DNA of 64,000 nt from Azospirillum oryzae. Its GTDB lineage: Bacteria; Pseudomonadota; Alphaproteobacteria; Azospirillales; Azospirillaceae. The stretch lies in NCBI RefSeq assembly GCF_900177515.1, contig NZ_FXAK01000009.1, positions 1 through 64,000 of the forward strand. Direction: 5' to 3'. Positions 42,995-51,911 of the stretch are shown in pieces. Position 1 is the first letter of the stretch; each line of letters begins with the position of its first letter. The position numbers and the translations under genes were made by a program. The notes below the pieces were generated by a model. It ran no database searches, was not told where the DNA came from, and was given only the letters and a program-made list of their open reading frames with translations.

Positions 42995-43999
42995 TCACCC
43001 CTCTTGCCCGGTCAGGACGGCGAAGTAGCCGGCGATGCGGTGGACGCGGATGGGCAGCACCTGTTCGATGGCGGACAGGGCGCGGTCGGGATCGCGGATG
43101 TCGAAGACGCCGGTGACCCGCCGCTCCCCCAGTTTGGAATCGAGCAGGATGATGGGTCCCGGCCGGTAGCGGTTCAGTTCCCCCACCACCTCGCTGAGGC
43201 TGCGATCGTCGAAGACCACGCGGCCGTCGCGCCATGCCGTGAGGCGGGCGACGTTCAGTCCGGTCTCGCGCACCGGACAGGCGCCCTGCTCATAGCGCGC
43301 GGTCTCCCCCGCGGTCAGGCGGACGCCGTCCTCCGCCGACGCCATGCCGGCCGGGCAATGGACTTCGACCGTGCCCTCCTCCACCGCCACGCGGGTGGAG
43401 CCGTCCATCCGACGCACGGCGAAGCGCGTGCCGACAACGCGGGTGACCGCACCCATCGCCGTCACTTCGAAGGGGCGGCTGCGGTCGGACGTGACCGTGA
43501 AGAAGGCCTCGCCCCGGCGAAGGGTCACGCGGCGGCTCGAACCGCTGAAATCGACCGCAATGGCACTGTCGGTGTTGAGCTGGACCTGCGATCCATCGAC
43601 CAGCGTCACGGTCCGCCACTCCCCCGCCGCGGTGCTGTGGTCGCTTCCCAACCGGTCCAGCGTCGCCGGGCCGAAGAGCGCCGCAACCGCGAGGCTCGCG
43701 GCCATCAACGCCAGCGGGGCGATACGGCGGCTGACGGAGGGACGGGCGGCAGCATTCCGGCGCATCGGCAGAACGGAATCCGTCGGGCGCGGGTCGGGCA
43801 TCGCGTCCAGCGCGCTCCACACCGCGCGCAGGCCGTCCAAGGCGGCACGGTGCTGCGGATTGGCGGCGAGCCACGCCTCGGTATCGCGCCGTTCGGCATC
43901 CGTCACCGCATCGGACTGCAGGCGTACGAGACGCCGCGCCGCCTCTTCGGTGAGGGCATCCGGTGCGGTTCCCGATGCGCTTCTGTGTTCGGAGGTCAT
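42995..43999 (-). CDS. fecR: FecR-family anti-sigma factor/signal transducer
   Basis: The 334-residue protein has the cytoplasmic DUF4880 domain (about 15-65, WLAANPQHRAALDGLRAVWSAL type), one membrane segment (about 93-118) and a periplasmic FecR domain (about 130-230, VTLVDGSQVQLNTDSAIAV, RRGEAFFTV) plus an STN-like end. It passes the signal from a ligand-loaded receptor to the FecI-type sigma factor encoded 85 bases upstream. The receptor at 40329 is the expected partner; the one at 33723 also has an STN domain. Confidence 0.92.
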   Translation of the reverse strand: MTSEHRSASGTAPDALTEEAARRLVRLQSDAVTDAERRDTEAWLAANPQHRAALDGLRAVWSALDAMPDPRPTDSVLPMRRNAAARPSVSRRIAPLALMAASLAVAALFGPATLDRLGSDHSTAAGEWRTVTLVDGSQVQLNTDSAIAVDFSGSSRRVTLRRGEAFFTVTSDRSRPFEVTAMGAVTRVVGTRFAVRRMDGSTRVAVEEGTVEVHCPAGMASAEDGVRLTAGETARYEQGACPVRETGLNVARLTAWRDGRVVFDDRSLSEVVGELNRYRPGPIILLDSKLGERRVTGVFDIRDPDRALSAIEQVLPIRVHRIAGYFAVLTGQEG

Positions 44000-44084
44000 C
44001 GCCTGTTCCTGACGCTCGCTGGACCCATACCGTATCGGACCTGGGAAGGCGCTTCCTCCCTGACGTCCAAAGGGGGATTACCCC

Positions 44085-44648
44085 CTACGGTTGGTCGCCT
44101 GTGCCGTCGCCCAGCCTCTGCCGGCAATGCAGCAGCGCCTTGATGATGTGCTTTTCCACCATGTTGCGCGAAATTCCAAGGCGATTCGCAATGTCGCCGT
44201 GGCTCAACCCGTCGACCTTGTTGAGCAGGAAGACCTCGCGGCAACGCGGCGGCAGTTCGTCCACCACCGCCTGCATCAGGCGCACCCGCTGGCGGGCAGC
44301 GGCGGCATCGTCCGGCCGCACCGTCTCGGCCGCGCCGGCCGGGTCGGGCAGGCAATCGGGCAGGTCGCCGGCCGCGCGCTGCTCCTCCGCCCGGCGGGCG
44401 CGGGCCAGGTCGGCCGCGACATTAGCGGCGGCGGCATACAGGTAGGACGTCTCATGGCTGATCGGTCCCGACCCGGCGAAGCGCAGCAGGCGCAGATAGA
44501 CCTCCTGCGCGGCATCGGCCGCACTTTCCCGACAGCCCAGCCGGCGGACGAGGAAGCGCAGAAGACCCGAGTTGTGCTGCCGGAAGAGGCCATCGACCAA
44601 CAGGCGGCGCATGGGGGAGGCCATATCGGAAGCCCGGTTGGATGCCAT
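44085..44648 (-). CDS. fecI: ECF sigma factor, FecI-like
   Basis: The 187-residue sigma factor has region 2 (about 20-90, LFRQHNSGLLRFLVRRLGC, DAAQEVYLRLL) and region 4 (about 120-175, LPPRCREVFLLNKVDGLSHG, LGISRNMVEKHIIKAL). The spacing and the SRNMVEKHI recognition helix are those of FecI-type iron-starvation sigma factors. It heads the fecI-fecR-receptor-esterase operon on the minus strand. An iron-box-like site lies 97 bases upstream. Confidence 0.92.
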   Translation of the reverse strand: MASNRASDMASPMRRLLVDGLFRQHNSGLLRFLVRRLGCRESAADAAQEVYLRLLRFAGSGPISHETSYLYAAAANVAADLARARRAEEQRAAGDLPDCLPDPAGAAETVRPDDAAAARQRVRLMQAVVDELPPRCREVFLLNKVDGLSHGDIANRLGISRNMVEKHIIKALLHCRQRLGDGTGDQP

Positions 44649-44744
44649 GTCCGTCCAGAATGGGTTGGGGCCAATGGGTTGGGGCTAGGTTCAGGGAGCC
44701 GGGGATGGAAACGGGAAAAGCCCGTCCGTCGCTGATAGCAGTAT

Positions 44745-44765
44745 TGCGAATGATTATCAATATCG
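44745..44765. promoter_or_regulatory. Fur-box-like site upstream of fecI
   Basis: The 21 bases contain GCGAATGATTATC followed by AATATCG, close to the Fur consensus GATAATGATAATCATTATC and to the sites at 33611 and 52046. Position about 100 bases before fecI fits iron repression of the sigma-factor gene. Confidence 0.6.
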
Positions 44766-44967
44766 ATGCTGCGCGGGAAGCGCCGATTTCCATTGATCCC
44801 TGACCTTCGCGCAAGGTCGTGCCCCGCGGGCTTGCTCCGAGCGCATAGCGCCGGACCTGAACATTTGCACCGTTGACCGCGACGGAGGCGTCGGTCTGGA
44901 TAGGCCGCTTCAGGTGGCTCCCTGCTGCGCACGCGGCCACCGGTGGCAAAGGCCAGGGAAAGGCATA

Positions 44968-45533
44968 ATGTTCGGCAGACGGGTCACTTCGTTTCACATG
45001 CCACGATTGGGAAAGAACAGGGCGCTGCACCGTCCATACCGGAACTCCGCCTTTCTTCTATTCGCCGCCGTCGGATTTGGTCTCGCCGGATGCTCCACCG
45101 CGCATGTGACGACGCCTGCCCGTTCCGCCACCGAACAGCTTCTGATCTCCACCGCCGCGGATCAGGCGGCGGAGCGTCTGGCCGGCCGGCTGGCGGTGAA
45201 GGGCAGCGTCTATGTCGATGCCAGCGGCGTCGAGGGCTACGACACCAAATACGCCGTCTTCGCCGTCCGCGACGCCTTGCTGCGCCATGGCGCTGCCATG
45301 GCCCAGACGCGCGACGCCGCGGCCACCGTCGTGGAACTGCGGGTCGGCGCCCTGTCGGTGGACAGCGAAAGCTCGCTTCTCGGCATTCCCAGCATCGACA
45401 TTCCGATGCCCGTCAGCGGCACTTCCTCCACCCCGGAGATCTCGCTGTTCAAGAAGGAGCTGACCCAGGGCGTCGCCAAGATCGCCGCCACCGCCTATGA
45501 CAAGAACACCGGCGCTCTGGTCTCCTCCGATGA
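44968..45533 (+). pseudogene. DUF6655-like lipoprotein, N-terminal part, split by recombinase cassette
   Basis: The frame encodes a lipoprotein precursor: basic N-terminus, hydrophobic NSAFLLFAAVGFGLAGC with lipobox LAGC, then STAADQAAERL, VYVDASGVEGYDTKYAVFAVRDALL and AYDKNTGALVSSDD. This matches the DUF6655 family. The frame then enters the serine-recombinase cassette and ends with unrelated residues at 45627. The missing C-terminus (GPQYGFSNRAEWVLLL onward) is at 48113-48241. The start could be 44968 or 44998. Function unknown. Confidence 0.82.
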
Positions 45534-45556
45534 TGCGTTCATTATGCCCCTCTTCT

Positions 45557-47629
45557 TCAAGTGTCTGGAAACATTGAAAGTTGATCCTCGGAAGCGAGGC
45601 GACACGGTTCTCCCTTCCGCCCGATAGCGGTAAGAACCCGTTGCTCCCGAAGGTCGGAGGCGCGGATCTGGTAGGGAGCGCCGGGCACGACCTGCTCGGC
45701 GACGATCAGCCCGGCATTGATGAGCCGGACAAGGCGGTGGCGCGAGATGCCGAGCGCTGCGGCGGCCTCGTACTGGGTCAGCCATTCGCCATCCTTCTCG
45801 GCCGACCGGTAGGCGCGGATGCCATGGACCCGGCGCAACGAGCTGACACGGTGCCCAGTCCAGGATTTCCCCTGCCCGGTGCGCATGCCCATCCGGTTCA
45901 GCTGCGCGGCGATGTCCGCATCCGACCAGCGCGTCGCCATGCTGCGGATCACCGCCATCGCTTCCTCCGGCGTTCGGCAACCGTGCTCCCCGGTTTGCGG
46001 CTTGATGAGACGCAGCTGCGAGTGTTGGCCCCCGCGCCAATGGATGGTGAGGATGACCTCGCGCGCCGCCTCGTCGACGTCGGCGATGATGTTGACGATC
46101 AACGTCCGCAGTAGCCGTTGACGCGCCCTGGTGGTCACCCCCGGCGCGTTCCAGGCGGCCTGCAGGTCGTCCGCCAGCCCGGCGAAGTCCGGCGCCGCGG
46201 GAGCCGGAACGGGAGCTGACACGGACGCGATCCGCGCTTCGCACGCCTCGACACGCTGAAGCGCCGCCTCCCAGTTCTTTTCCAGCTGCGCGGCGATCAG
46301 CCGGTTGTCGGGATCGCAGGCGGCATAGCGCCGTTCCGCAAGCGTCGCCTCATAGCGCGCCTTCTGAAGATCCAGCTCCGCCATCCGCCGTCGTTCGGTC
46401 TGGTGCTCCATATGCCTCCGCTCAGCTTCCAGCGCGGCCTCGATCGCCATCGGCTCGACGGCTCGCAAAAGTTCGCCGGCGACCGCCTCGTCCACCCGGG
46501 AACTTCCGAACCCAAGGCATCGTGGCAGCCCGAGCATCTGGTTCGGGCGGTCGCAGCGATAGCCGGCTTGGCTCGGGCTGCGGCCACGGTAGTACACCGT
46601 CAGCCGCCGCCCGCACCGCGCACAGTTCAGGACGCCGACCAGCAAGGCGCGCCCGCCGCGTCCCGACTTCGCGCCGCCGACCCGGCCGTAGGCGTTGGCG
46701 GCGAGCAGCGTCTGGTTGCGCTCAAACTCGTCCCAGTCCACGTAGGCCTCGTGGTGATCCTTCAGCAGAACCTCCCACTCTTCAAGCGGCTTGCCGTGGC
46801 CATAGCTCTTCCGCGCCCGCCCTTCGACGATTTCGGTGCGGTGCTGGCTCTTTCCGTAAACGTAGGCGCCGGCATAGAAGGGGTTCTTGAGCACGCTGAT
46901 GACGTTGCGGTAGCGGATCGGCGTCCAGTCGAAGCTGATCAGTCTCTTCCCGTCGGACGGCCGCGGAAAGCAGACTCCTTCCGCTGCCAGCGACAGCAGG
47001 ACCTGGCGCGCGCTGCCCAGCTCCCGGAAGCGGGCGAAGACGAGGCGGATCGCTTCCTGGACCCGCAGATCGGGATCGAAGCCCAGACCGATCTCCCGGT
47101 GCCAGACATAGCCGATCGGCACGCTGATGCGCAGTTCGCCCCGCCGCGCCTTGCTGCGGGCGGCATCGAGCATCCGGGTCCGCAGCACTCCCAGCTCGAA
47201 CTCGCTCATGCTGCCCTTCATGCCCAGCAGCAGCCGATCGTTCGGCCGCCCCGGATCGTAGACGCCGTCGAGGTCGATCACCCTGGCCTCGACGAGCCCG
47301 CAGAGTTCGAGCAGGTGGTGCCAGTCCCGGCCGTTGCGGGCGAGCCGGGAGGCGTCGAGGCACAGCACGGCGCCGATCTCACCGGCACAGAGCGACGCCA
47401 CCAGCCGCTCGAACCCGGGCCGCGCCGTGGTACCGCTGGCCGAGCGTCCCAGATCGTCGTCGATCACCTCGACCCGGAGGAACCCACGGCGCTTGGCCGC
47501 GTCGACGAGTTCGTACTGCCGGCGCTTGCTCTCCAGGTTGGTCTGGACCTGCGCCGGGGAGGACTGGCGGACGTAGACCACGGCCTTGCGCTTGAGCACC
47601 GACGGCGGCAGGAGATCAGGGTTCGCCAT
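45557..47629 (-). CDS. large serine recombinase
   Basis: The 690-residue protein has an N-terminal resolvase domain (about 15-160; VVYVRQSS with catalytic Ser23, and LDASRLARNGRDWHHLLELC), a recombinase domain (about 180-290), a zinc-ribbon domain (about 325-385, CARCGRRLTVYYRGR), a coiled-coil (about 395-470) and a C-terminal region with helix-turn-helix motifs (SDADIAAQLNRMGMRTGQGKSW). It should integrate and excise the cassette. I chose ATG 47629 after GGGAG. It overlaps the 61-codon gene by 14 bases. Confidence 0.92.
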   Translation of the reverse strand: MANPDLLPPSVLKRKAVVYVRQSSPAQVQTNLESKRRQYELVDAAKRRGFLRVEVIDDDLGRSASGTTARPGFERLVASLCAGEIGAVLCLDASRLARNGRDWHHLLELCGLVEARVIDLDGVYDPGRPNDRLLLGMKGSMSEFELGVLRTRMLDAARSKARRGELRISVPIGYVWHREIGLGFDPDLRVQEAIRLVFARFRELGSARQVLLSLAAEGVCFPRPSDGKRLISFDWTPIRYRNVISVLKNPFYAGAYVYGKSQHRTEIVEGRARKSYGHGKPLEEWEVLLKDHHEAYVDWDEFERNQTLLAANAYGRVGGAKSGRGGRALLVGVLNCARCGRRLTVYYRGRSPSQAGYRCDRPNQMLGLPRCLGFGSSRVDEAVAGELLRAVEPMAIEAALEAERRHMEHQTERRRMAELDLQKARYEATLAERRYAACDPDNRLIAAQLEKNWEAALQRVEACEARIASVSAPVPAPAAPDFAGLADDLQAAWNAPGVTTRARQRLLRTLIVNIIADVDEAAREVILTIHWRGGQHSQLRLIKPQTGEHGCRTPEEAMAVIRSMATRWSDADIAAQLNRMGMRTGQGKSWTGHRVSSLRRVHGIRAYRSAEKDGEWLTQYEAAAALGISRHRLVRLINAGLIVAEQVVPGAPYQIRASDLREQRVLTAIGRKGEPCRLASEDQLSMFPDT

Positions 47630-47801
47630 CGTCACGCTCCCCGGTTCCGGCACCTGCGGCTTCCATTAGGAGAAGGGCCAATTGCACCACCGCCGCGGCG
47701 CGGTCGGCCGGGCTGATCGTCCGCAGCCTTGCGGTGTCGAAGGCCATGCTGAACTGGCGCCGGGTCTTGACCCGTCGTGTTGATGCTGACGGCATTTTCA
47801 T
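47616..47801 (-). CDS. small protein of the recombinase cassette
   Basis: The 61-residue frame starts MKMPSASTRRVKTRRQFSMA and includes SPADRAAAVVQLALLLMEAAG, a likely amphipathic helix. Small genes of this kind precede the recombinase in related cassettes. It overlaps the recombinase start and lies inside the DUF5372 frame in another phase. Function unknown; a co-factor of recombination is possible. Confidence 0.65.
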   Translation of the reverse strand: MKMPSASTRRVKTRRQFSMAFDTARLRTISPADRAAAVVQLALLLMEAAGAGTGERDDGEP

Positions 47802-48108
47802 GTCGCTCCTCCGGGACGATGATCGGATCGCCTGGAGAGCTTCGCCTGAATCCGCCGTCGCTCAGCTGACGCTGAAGGTTGATGAGCGCTTCCACCGCGA
47901 TCCGCGGCGTACCGAGTTCCATGCCAGCGCAGATGACAGGGTCCAGCATCCATTCCGGCAGCACCGTGATGATGCCGGGTGCCGCCTCGACGAAAACCAG
48001 ACGGCCGATGGCGCGCGCCTCGCTCCACATCACCCGGACGCGACGGCCATGCAGCGGATGCCAGCGGTAATGGACGTCAACATCCTGCCCGGCATGGGCA
48101 CAATGGAC
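47632..48108 (-). CDS. DUF5372-like protein of the recombinase cassette
   Basis: The frame reads HYRWHPLHGRRVRVMWSEAR and PEWMLDPVICAGMELGTPRIAVEALINLQ. The HPLHGRRVRV block and following strand pattern are those of DUF5372 proteins, which accompany this type of recombinase. A conventional start is not obvious: ATG codons lie in another frame and the in-frame ATG is inside the domain, so the 5' limit given is the cassette edge. The last 50 codons overlap the 61-codon gene and may follow a frameshift. Confidence 0.55.
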   Translation of the reverse strand, partial: VHCAHAGQDVDVHYRWHPLHGRRVRVMWSEARAIGRLVFVEAAPGIITVLPEWMLDPVICAGMELGTPRIAVEALINLQRQLSDGGFRRSSPGDPIIVPEERHENAVSINTTGQDPAPVQHGLRHRKAADDQPGRPRRGGGAIGPSPNGSRRCRNRGA

Positions 48109-48112
48109 GGGC

Positions 48113-48241
48113 GATGCCAGCGGGCCGCAATACGGCTTCTCCAACCGGGCTGAGTGGGTGCTGCTGCTGATGCTCAGTTGGGACACCAACGACCTGCTGC
48201 CGCCCGACACCCGCCCCGATCCCAAACCCTGGGACGATTAG
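48113..48241 (+). pseudogene. DUF6655-like lipoprotein, C-terminal part
   Basis: Starting at the GATGC junction the + frame reads DASGPQYGFSNRAEWVLLLM and LSWDTNDLLPPDTRPDPKPW, ending at TAG 48239-48241. It continues the lipoprotein cut at 45533. It abuts the ABC ATPase gene of the opposite strand. Confidence 0.78.
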
Positions 48242-49000
48242 TTAGCGGAAATACAGCGCCACGCGCTTGCCGTCGATCTCGTGGATGTTTGCCTCCACGC
48301 CATAGACGTCGCGGATGACGCAAGGGGTGATGATGTCCTCCGGCGGGCCCTGATGGGCGATGCGGCCGTTGCGCATCGCGACGATCCGGTCCGAATAGCA
48401 GGAGGCGAAGTTGATGTCGTGCAGCACCAGGATGATGGTCTTGCGGAACTCGTCGGCAGTGCGGCGGAACAGCTTCATCATCGCCACCGCATGCTTGACG
48501 TCCAGGTTGTTCAGCGGCTCGTCCAGCAGGACATAGTCGGTGTCCTGGCACAGCACCATGGCGATGAAGGCGCGCTGGCGCTGGCCGCCCGACAGCTCGT
48601 CCAGGAAGCGGTGTGCGACCGCCTCCAGTTCCAGATAGCGGATGACCCGCTCGATATGGCCCTGGTCCTCCACCGTCAGCCGGCCCTTGCTGTGGGGATA
48701 GCGACCGAAGGCGATCAGGTCGCGCACGGTCAGGCGCGCCGTCATCTGGTTGTCCTGCCGCAGGATCGACAGGTGTCGCGCCAGCACGTCGCCGGGCGTC
48801 GTCGTAACGTCCATGCCCTCCACCGTCACCGTACCGGCAGGCACCGGCAGCAGGCGGCTGATCATCGACAGCAGGGTCGATTTGCCTGCTCCGTTCGCCC
48901 CGATCAGCGAGATGACGCCGCCGGCCGGCAGCGTGATCGACACGTCGTCGACCACGAGCGTTTCGCCGTAGGACTTGCTGGCATTCCGGACCTCGATCAT
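48242..49000 (-). CDS. siderophore ABC transporter ATPase (FepC/YclP-type)
   Basis: The 252-residue ATPase has Walker A GANGAGKS (34-41), signature LSGGQRQRAFIAM and Walker B YVLLDEPLNNLD. The NNLD after Walker B and the SKGRLTVED and HDINFAS segments are typical of the FatE/YclP branch. It is the last gene of a four-gene minus-strand operon and overlaps the upstream permease gene by four bases. Confidence 0.92.
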   Translation of the reverse strand: MIEVRNASKSYGETLVVDDVSITLPAGGVISLIGANGAGKSTLLSMISRLLPVPAGTVTVEGMDVTTTPGDVLARHLSILRQDNQMTARLTVRDLIAFGRYPHSKGRLTVEDQGHIERVIRYLELEAVAHRFLDELSGGQRQRAFIAMVLCQDTDYVLLDEPLNNLDVKHAVAMMKLFRRTADEFRKTIILVLHDINFASCYSDRIVAMRNGRIAHQGPPEDIITPCVIRDVYGVEANIHEIDGKRVALYFR

Positions 49001-49965
49001 CGGGCCGCTCTCCGCACAAGGATGATCAGGAAGACGATTCCGCCCAGGAACTCGATGACGATGCTGAGCGCGCCGTTGAAGCCCAGCAGCCGTTCCAGGA
49101 CGAGTTGGCCGCTCATCAGCACCAGGATGGCGACCAGTGCCGCCACCGGCAGGATCAGCCGGTGACGGTGCGTGTCGACGAGCAGGTAGGCCAGATTGGC
49201 GACAAGCAGGCCGAAGAAGGTGACCGGACCGACCAGCGCGGTGGAGACGGCCACCAGGATCGACACCGTCACCAGCATCTGCATCACCTCACGCCGGTGA
49301 TCGACGCCCAGATTGATGGCGGCGTCGCGTCCCAACGCCAGCACGTCCAGAACGCCGGCCTTGCGCCACACCACCACTGACACCGCCAGCACGACGAGCG
49401 CCGACACCGCCAGAAGCTGGGCGTCCACCCGGTTGAAGCTGGCGAACAGCCTGTCCTGCACCACCAGGAACTCGTTGGGGTCGATCACCCGCTGCAGGAA
49501 GCCGGACAGGCTGCGGAACAGCACGCCGAAGACGATGCCGACCAGCATCAGGAGGTGAAGGCCGCGCAGGCTTCCTGAGAACAGCCAGCGATAGAGCAGC
49601 CAGGAAAAGGCCACCATCGCCGCGACCTCGATTCCGAAGCGCAGGCGCGGGTCGAAGCCGGCCACCGCGGCGGATCCCAGCTGGAACACCAGCACCGTCT
49701 GGATCAGCCGGTAGAGAGCGTCGAACCCCATGATCGACGGGGTCAGGATACGGTTGTTGGTGATGGTCTGGAACAGCACGGTGGACATGGCAATGGCATA
49801 GCCGACCAGCACCATCGCCGCGACCTTGGTGCCGCGGAAGGTCAGGATGAAGCTCCAGCTTCCCTTGGCGCCGACGGTCAGGAACAGGACGATGGACGCG
49901 GCCGCCAGCCCGCCCAGGCCTGCGATCAGGACGGCCGGAGGCAGCGAACGGCGATCAGGCGGCAT
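48997..49965 (-). CDS. siderophore ABC permease (FecCD family, FatC/YclO-like)
   Basis: The 322-residue integral membrane protein has about nine hydrophobic segments and the FecCD-family pattern, with RGTKVAAMVLVGYAIAMSTV near residue 45, the LGRDAAINLGVDHR cytoplasmic loop and PVTFFGLLVANLAYLL. This is the shorter FatC/YclO branch. It pairs with the permease gene immediately upstream, which it overlaps by 11 bases. Confidence 0.92.
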   Translation of the reverse strand: MPPDRRSLPPAVLIAGLGGLAAASIVLFLTVGAKGSWSFILTFRGTKVAAMVLVGYAIAMSTVLFQTITNNRILTPSIMGFDALYRLIQTVLVFQLGSAAVAGFDPRLRFGIEVAAMVAFSWLLYRWLFSGSLRGLHLLMLVGIVFGVLFRSLSGFLQRVIDPNEFLVVQDRLFASFNRVDAQLLAVSALVVLAVSVVVWRKAGVLDVLALGRDAAINLGVDHRREVMQMLVTVSILVAVSTALVGPVTFFGLLVANLAYLLVDTHRHRLILPVAALVAILVLMSGQLVLERLLGFNGALSIVIEFLGGIVFLIILVRRAAR

Positions 49966-50914
49966 GGCGGTTCTTCCGCAGAAGCAGGTAAAGGAAAATC
50001 GCGCTGCCGACGATGCCCATGGTCGTCCCGATCGGAATCTCGTAGGGACGGATCACCAGCCGGCCGGCGATGTCGCAGGCCAGCACCAGTCCGGCACCGA
50101 ACAGCGCCACCCAGGGCAGCGAGAGGCGCATGTTGTCGCCGCGCATCAGGCTGATCAGATTGGGAACGATCAGACCGAGGAACGGGATCATGCCGCAGGT
50201 GGCGATCACCGCCGCCGTCACCAGCGACACGATGATCAGCCCAAGCGACACCACGCGCCGATGGTTCAGGCCCAGGTTGGTGGTGAAATCCTCCCCCAGC
50301 CCGGCGACGGTGAAGCGGTCCGCCGCGGCATAGGCGACCGCGGTCAGCGCGGCGCCGATCCACAGCAGTTCGTAGCGCCCGCGCAGCACGCCGGAGAAGT
50401 CGCCGGTCTCCCACGCCCGCACCGACTGCAGCATGTCGAAGCGGTAGGCGACGAACTCCGTCGAGGCGGTGATGACCGCCCCCAGCATGATGCCGACCAG
50501 CGGCACGATCAGCGGCGAGCGCAACGGCATCCGCCGCAGGATGCCCAGGAACAGCACGGTTCCGGCCAGTGCGCAGACGCCCGCCACCAGCATCCGGCCC
50601 AACATCGCCGTTTCCGGCGCCAGCAGCGTCACCATCAGCATGCCGAACACCGCCGATTCCGCGGTCCCGGCGGTGGACGGCTCCACGAACTTGTTGCGGG
50701 CGAGCATCTGCAGGATCAGGCCCGACACCGCCATGCCGGCTCCGGCCAGGACCAGGGCAAACGTGCGCGGGATGCGGCTGACCAGCAGCACCTGCGTCGC
50801 CTCGTCCGAGGAGCCGCTCAGAATCGTGCCGATCGTCACGTCGCTGACGCCGACGAACAGGCTGGCTGCCGCCAGCGCGATGACGCCGGCGGCAGCCAGA
50901 ACAAGCCCTCTCAT
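49955..50914 (-). CDS. siderophore ABC permease (FecCD family, FatD/YclN-like)
   Basis: The 319-residue multi-pass protein has VSRIPRTFALVLAGAGMAVSG near residue 50, the LGEDFTTNLGLNHRRV loop and MIPFLGLIVPNLISLMRGDN, all FecCD-family marks. It follows the binding-protein gene by 43 bases and overlaps the second permease gene. Together they form the inner-membrane channel for a ferric siderophore. Confidence 0.92.
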   Translation of the reverse strand: MRGLVLAAAGVIALAAASLFVGVSDVTIGTILSGSSDEATQVLLVSRIPRTFALVLAGAGMAVSGLILQMLARNKFVEPSTAGTAESAVFGMLMVTLLAPETAMLGRMLVAGVCALAGTVLFLGILRRMPLRSPLIVPLVGIMLGAVITASTEFVAYRFDMLQSVRAWETGDFSGVLRGRYELLWIGAALTAVAYAAADRFTVAGLGEDFTTNLGLNHRRVVSLGLIIVSLVTAAVIATCGMIPFLGLIVPNLISLMRGDNMRLSLPWVALFGAGLVLACDIAGRLVIRPYEIPIGTTMGIVGSAIFLYLLLRKNRHAA

Positions 50915-50957
50915 GCCGGCGACCCACCGCCGGCAGCGATTGCGAAGGCGGACTTGG

Positions 50958-51911
50958 TCACGCCTTTCTCGTCAGGGCCGCCTTGATGTCGTCGGCATCC
51001 TGCTGCATGGCGGTCAGCCCGCCGCCGATCAGGTACCAGTTCGCCGCGTTCAGATAGACCACCTGCCCCTTCTGCCATGCGGTGGTCCGGCGCACGATCT
51101 CGTTGTCCAGCAGTTGCTTCGCCGACTGGCCTTCCCGCCCTATGGCGGAATCGCGGTCGATCACGAATAGCCAGTCCGGATTGGTCTGCAGGATGAACTC
51201 AAAATTGATCACCTGCCCGTGGTTGGAGGTGTCGAGCTTCTCGGCCGCCGGCACCACGCCATATTCGGTGTGGAGCACGCCGAAGCGCGACCCCGGACCA
51301 TAGGCGCTGATCTTGCCGCCGGTGGTCAGGATCAGCAGGCCCTTGCCCGCCCCGCCCGCGATCGACTTAACCTCGGCGACCGACGCGCGCAGCTTGTCGG
51401 CACGGGTCTTCACCTCGGCGCTCTTGCCGAAGATGCGGCCTAGGATGTCGGCGTTCTCCAGCGCGCTGTCGAAGAAGCGCTCGGGCTTCACCGTCAGGTC
51501 GATGGTGGGGGCGATGGCCGACAGCTCGGCGTATTTCGGGGCGGACCGGCCGCCGACGATGATCAGGTCGGGCTGGGCGGCGTTCACCTCTTCGTAGTCC
51601 GGCTCGAACAGCGTGCCGATCTTGACATGGCCCGGGCCGTCGTACTTGGCGAGATAGGCGGGCTTCAGCCCGGTCGGCACGCCCGCCACCGGAATGCCCA
51701 GCGCATCCAGTGTGTCGAGCGACGCCATGTCGAAGCACAGGACCTTATTCACCGCCTTAGGCAGCTTCGTCTCGCCCTGGGAATGGCGAATGGTGCCAGC
51801 GGCGGCGGTCTGGCTGAATGCCGCGCGCGGCATGAGGAGGGGCGTCAAGCCGGAAACCCCGATCGCCAGGCCTGCCGTCAACAGATCCCTGCGGCGCGTC
51901 ACGATGGTCAT
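50958..51911 (-). CDS. siderophore-binding protein (FatB/YclQ/CeuE-type)
   Basis: The 317-residue precursor has a Tat-like signal (TRRRDLLTAGLAIGVSGL) and a type III binding fold. ALGIPVAGVPTGLKPAYLAKY and EPDYEEVNAAQPDLIIVGGR are characteristic of the FatB/YclQ/CeuE group, which binds catecholate siderophores such as petrobactin or enterobactin fragments. That agrees with the esterase at 39406. I chose ATG 51911, where the Tat motif begins; the open frame extends further upstream without homology. A Fur-box-like site is 135 bases upstream. Confidence 0.9.
   Translation of the reverse strand: MTIVTRRRDLLTAGLAIGVSGLTPLLMPRAAFSQTAAAGTIRHSQGETKLPKAVNKVLCFDMASLDTLDALGIPVAGVPTGLKPAYLAKYDGPGHVKIGTLFEPDYEEVNAAQPDLIIVGGRSAPKYAELSAIAPTIDLTVKPERFFDSALENADILGRIFGKSAEVKTRADKLRASVAEVKSIAGGAGKGLLILTTGGKISAYGPGSRFGVLHTEYGVVPAAEKLDTSNHGQVINFEFILQTNPDWLFVIDRDSAIGREGQSAKQLLDNEIVRRTTAWQKGQVVYLNAANWYLIGGGLTAMQQDADDIKAALTRKA

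Larger units (their letters stand above)
45532..48116 (-). mobile_element. serine-recombinase cassette inserted in a lipoprotein gene
   Basis: A 2.6-kb element holds, on the minus strand, a DUF5372-type gene, a 61-codon gene and a large serine recombinase. GATGC at both junctions (45532-45536 and 48113-48117) is the likely crossover core, and joining the flanks restores the lipoprotein frame. The ends carry an imperfect inverted repeat: TTCATTATGCCC near 45538 and, on the other strand, TCCATTGTGCCC near 48102. Confidence 0.75.
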
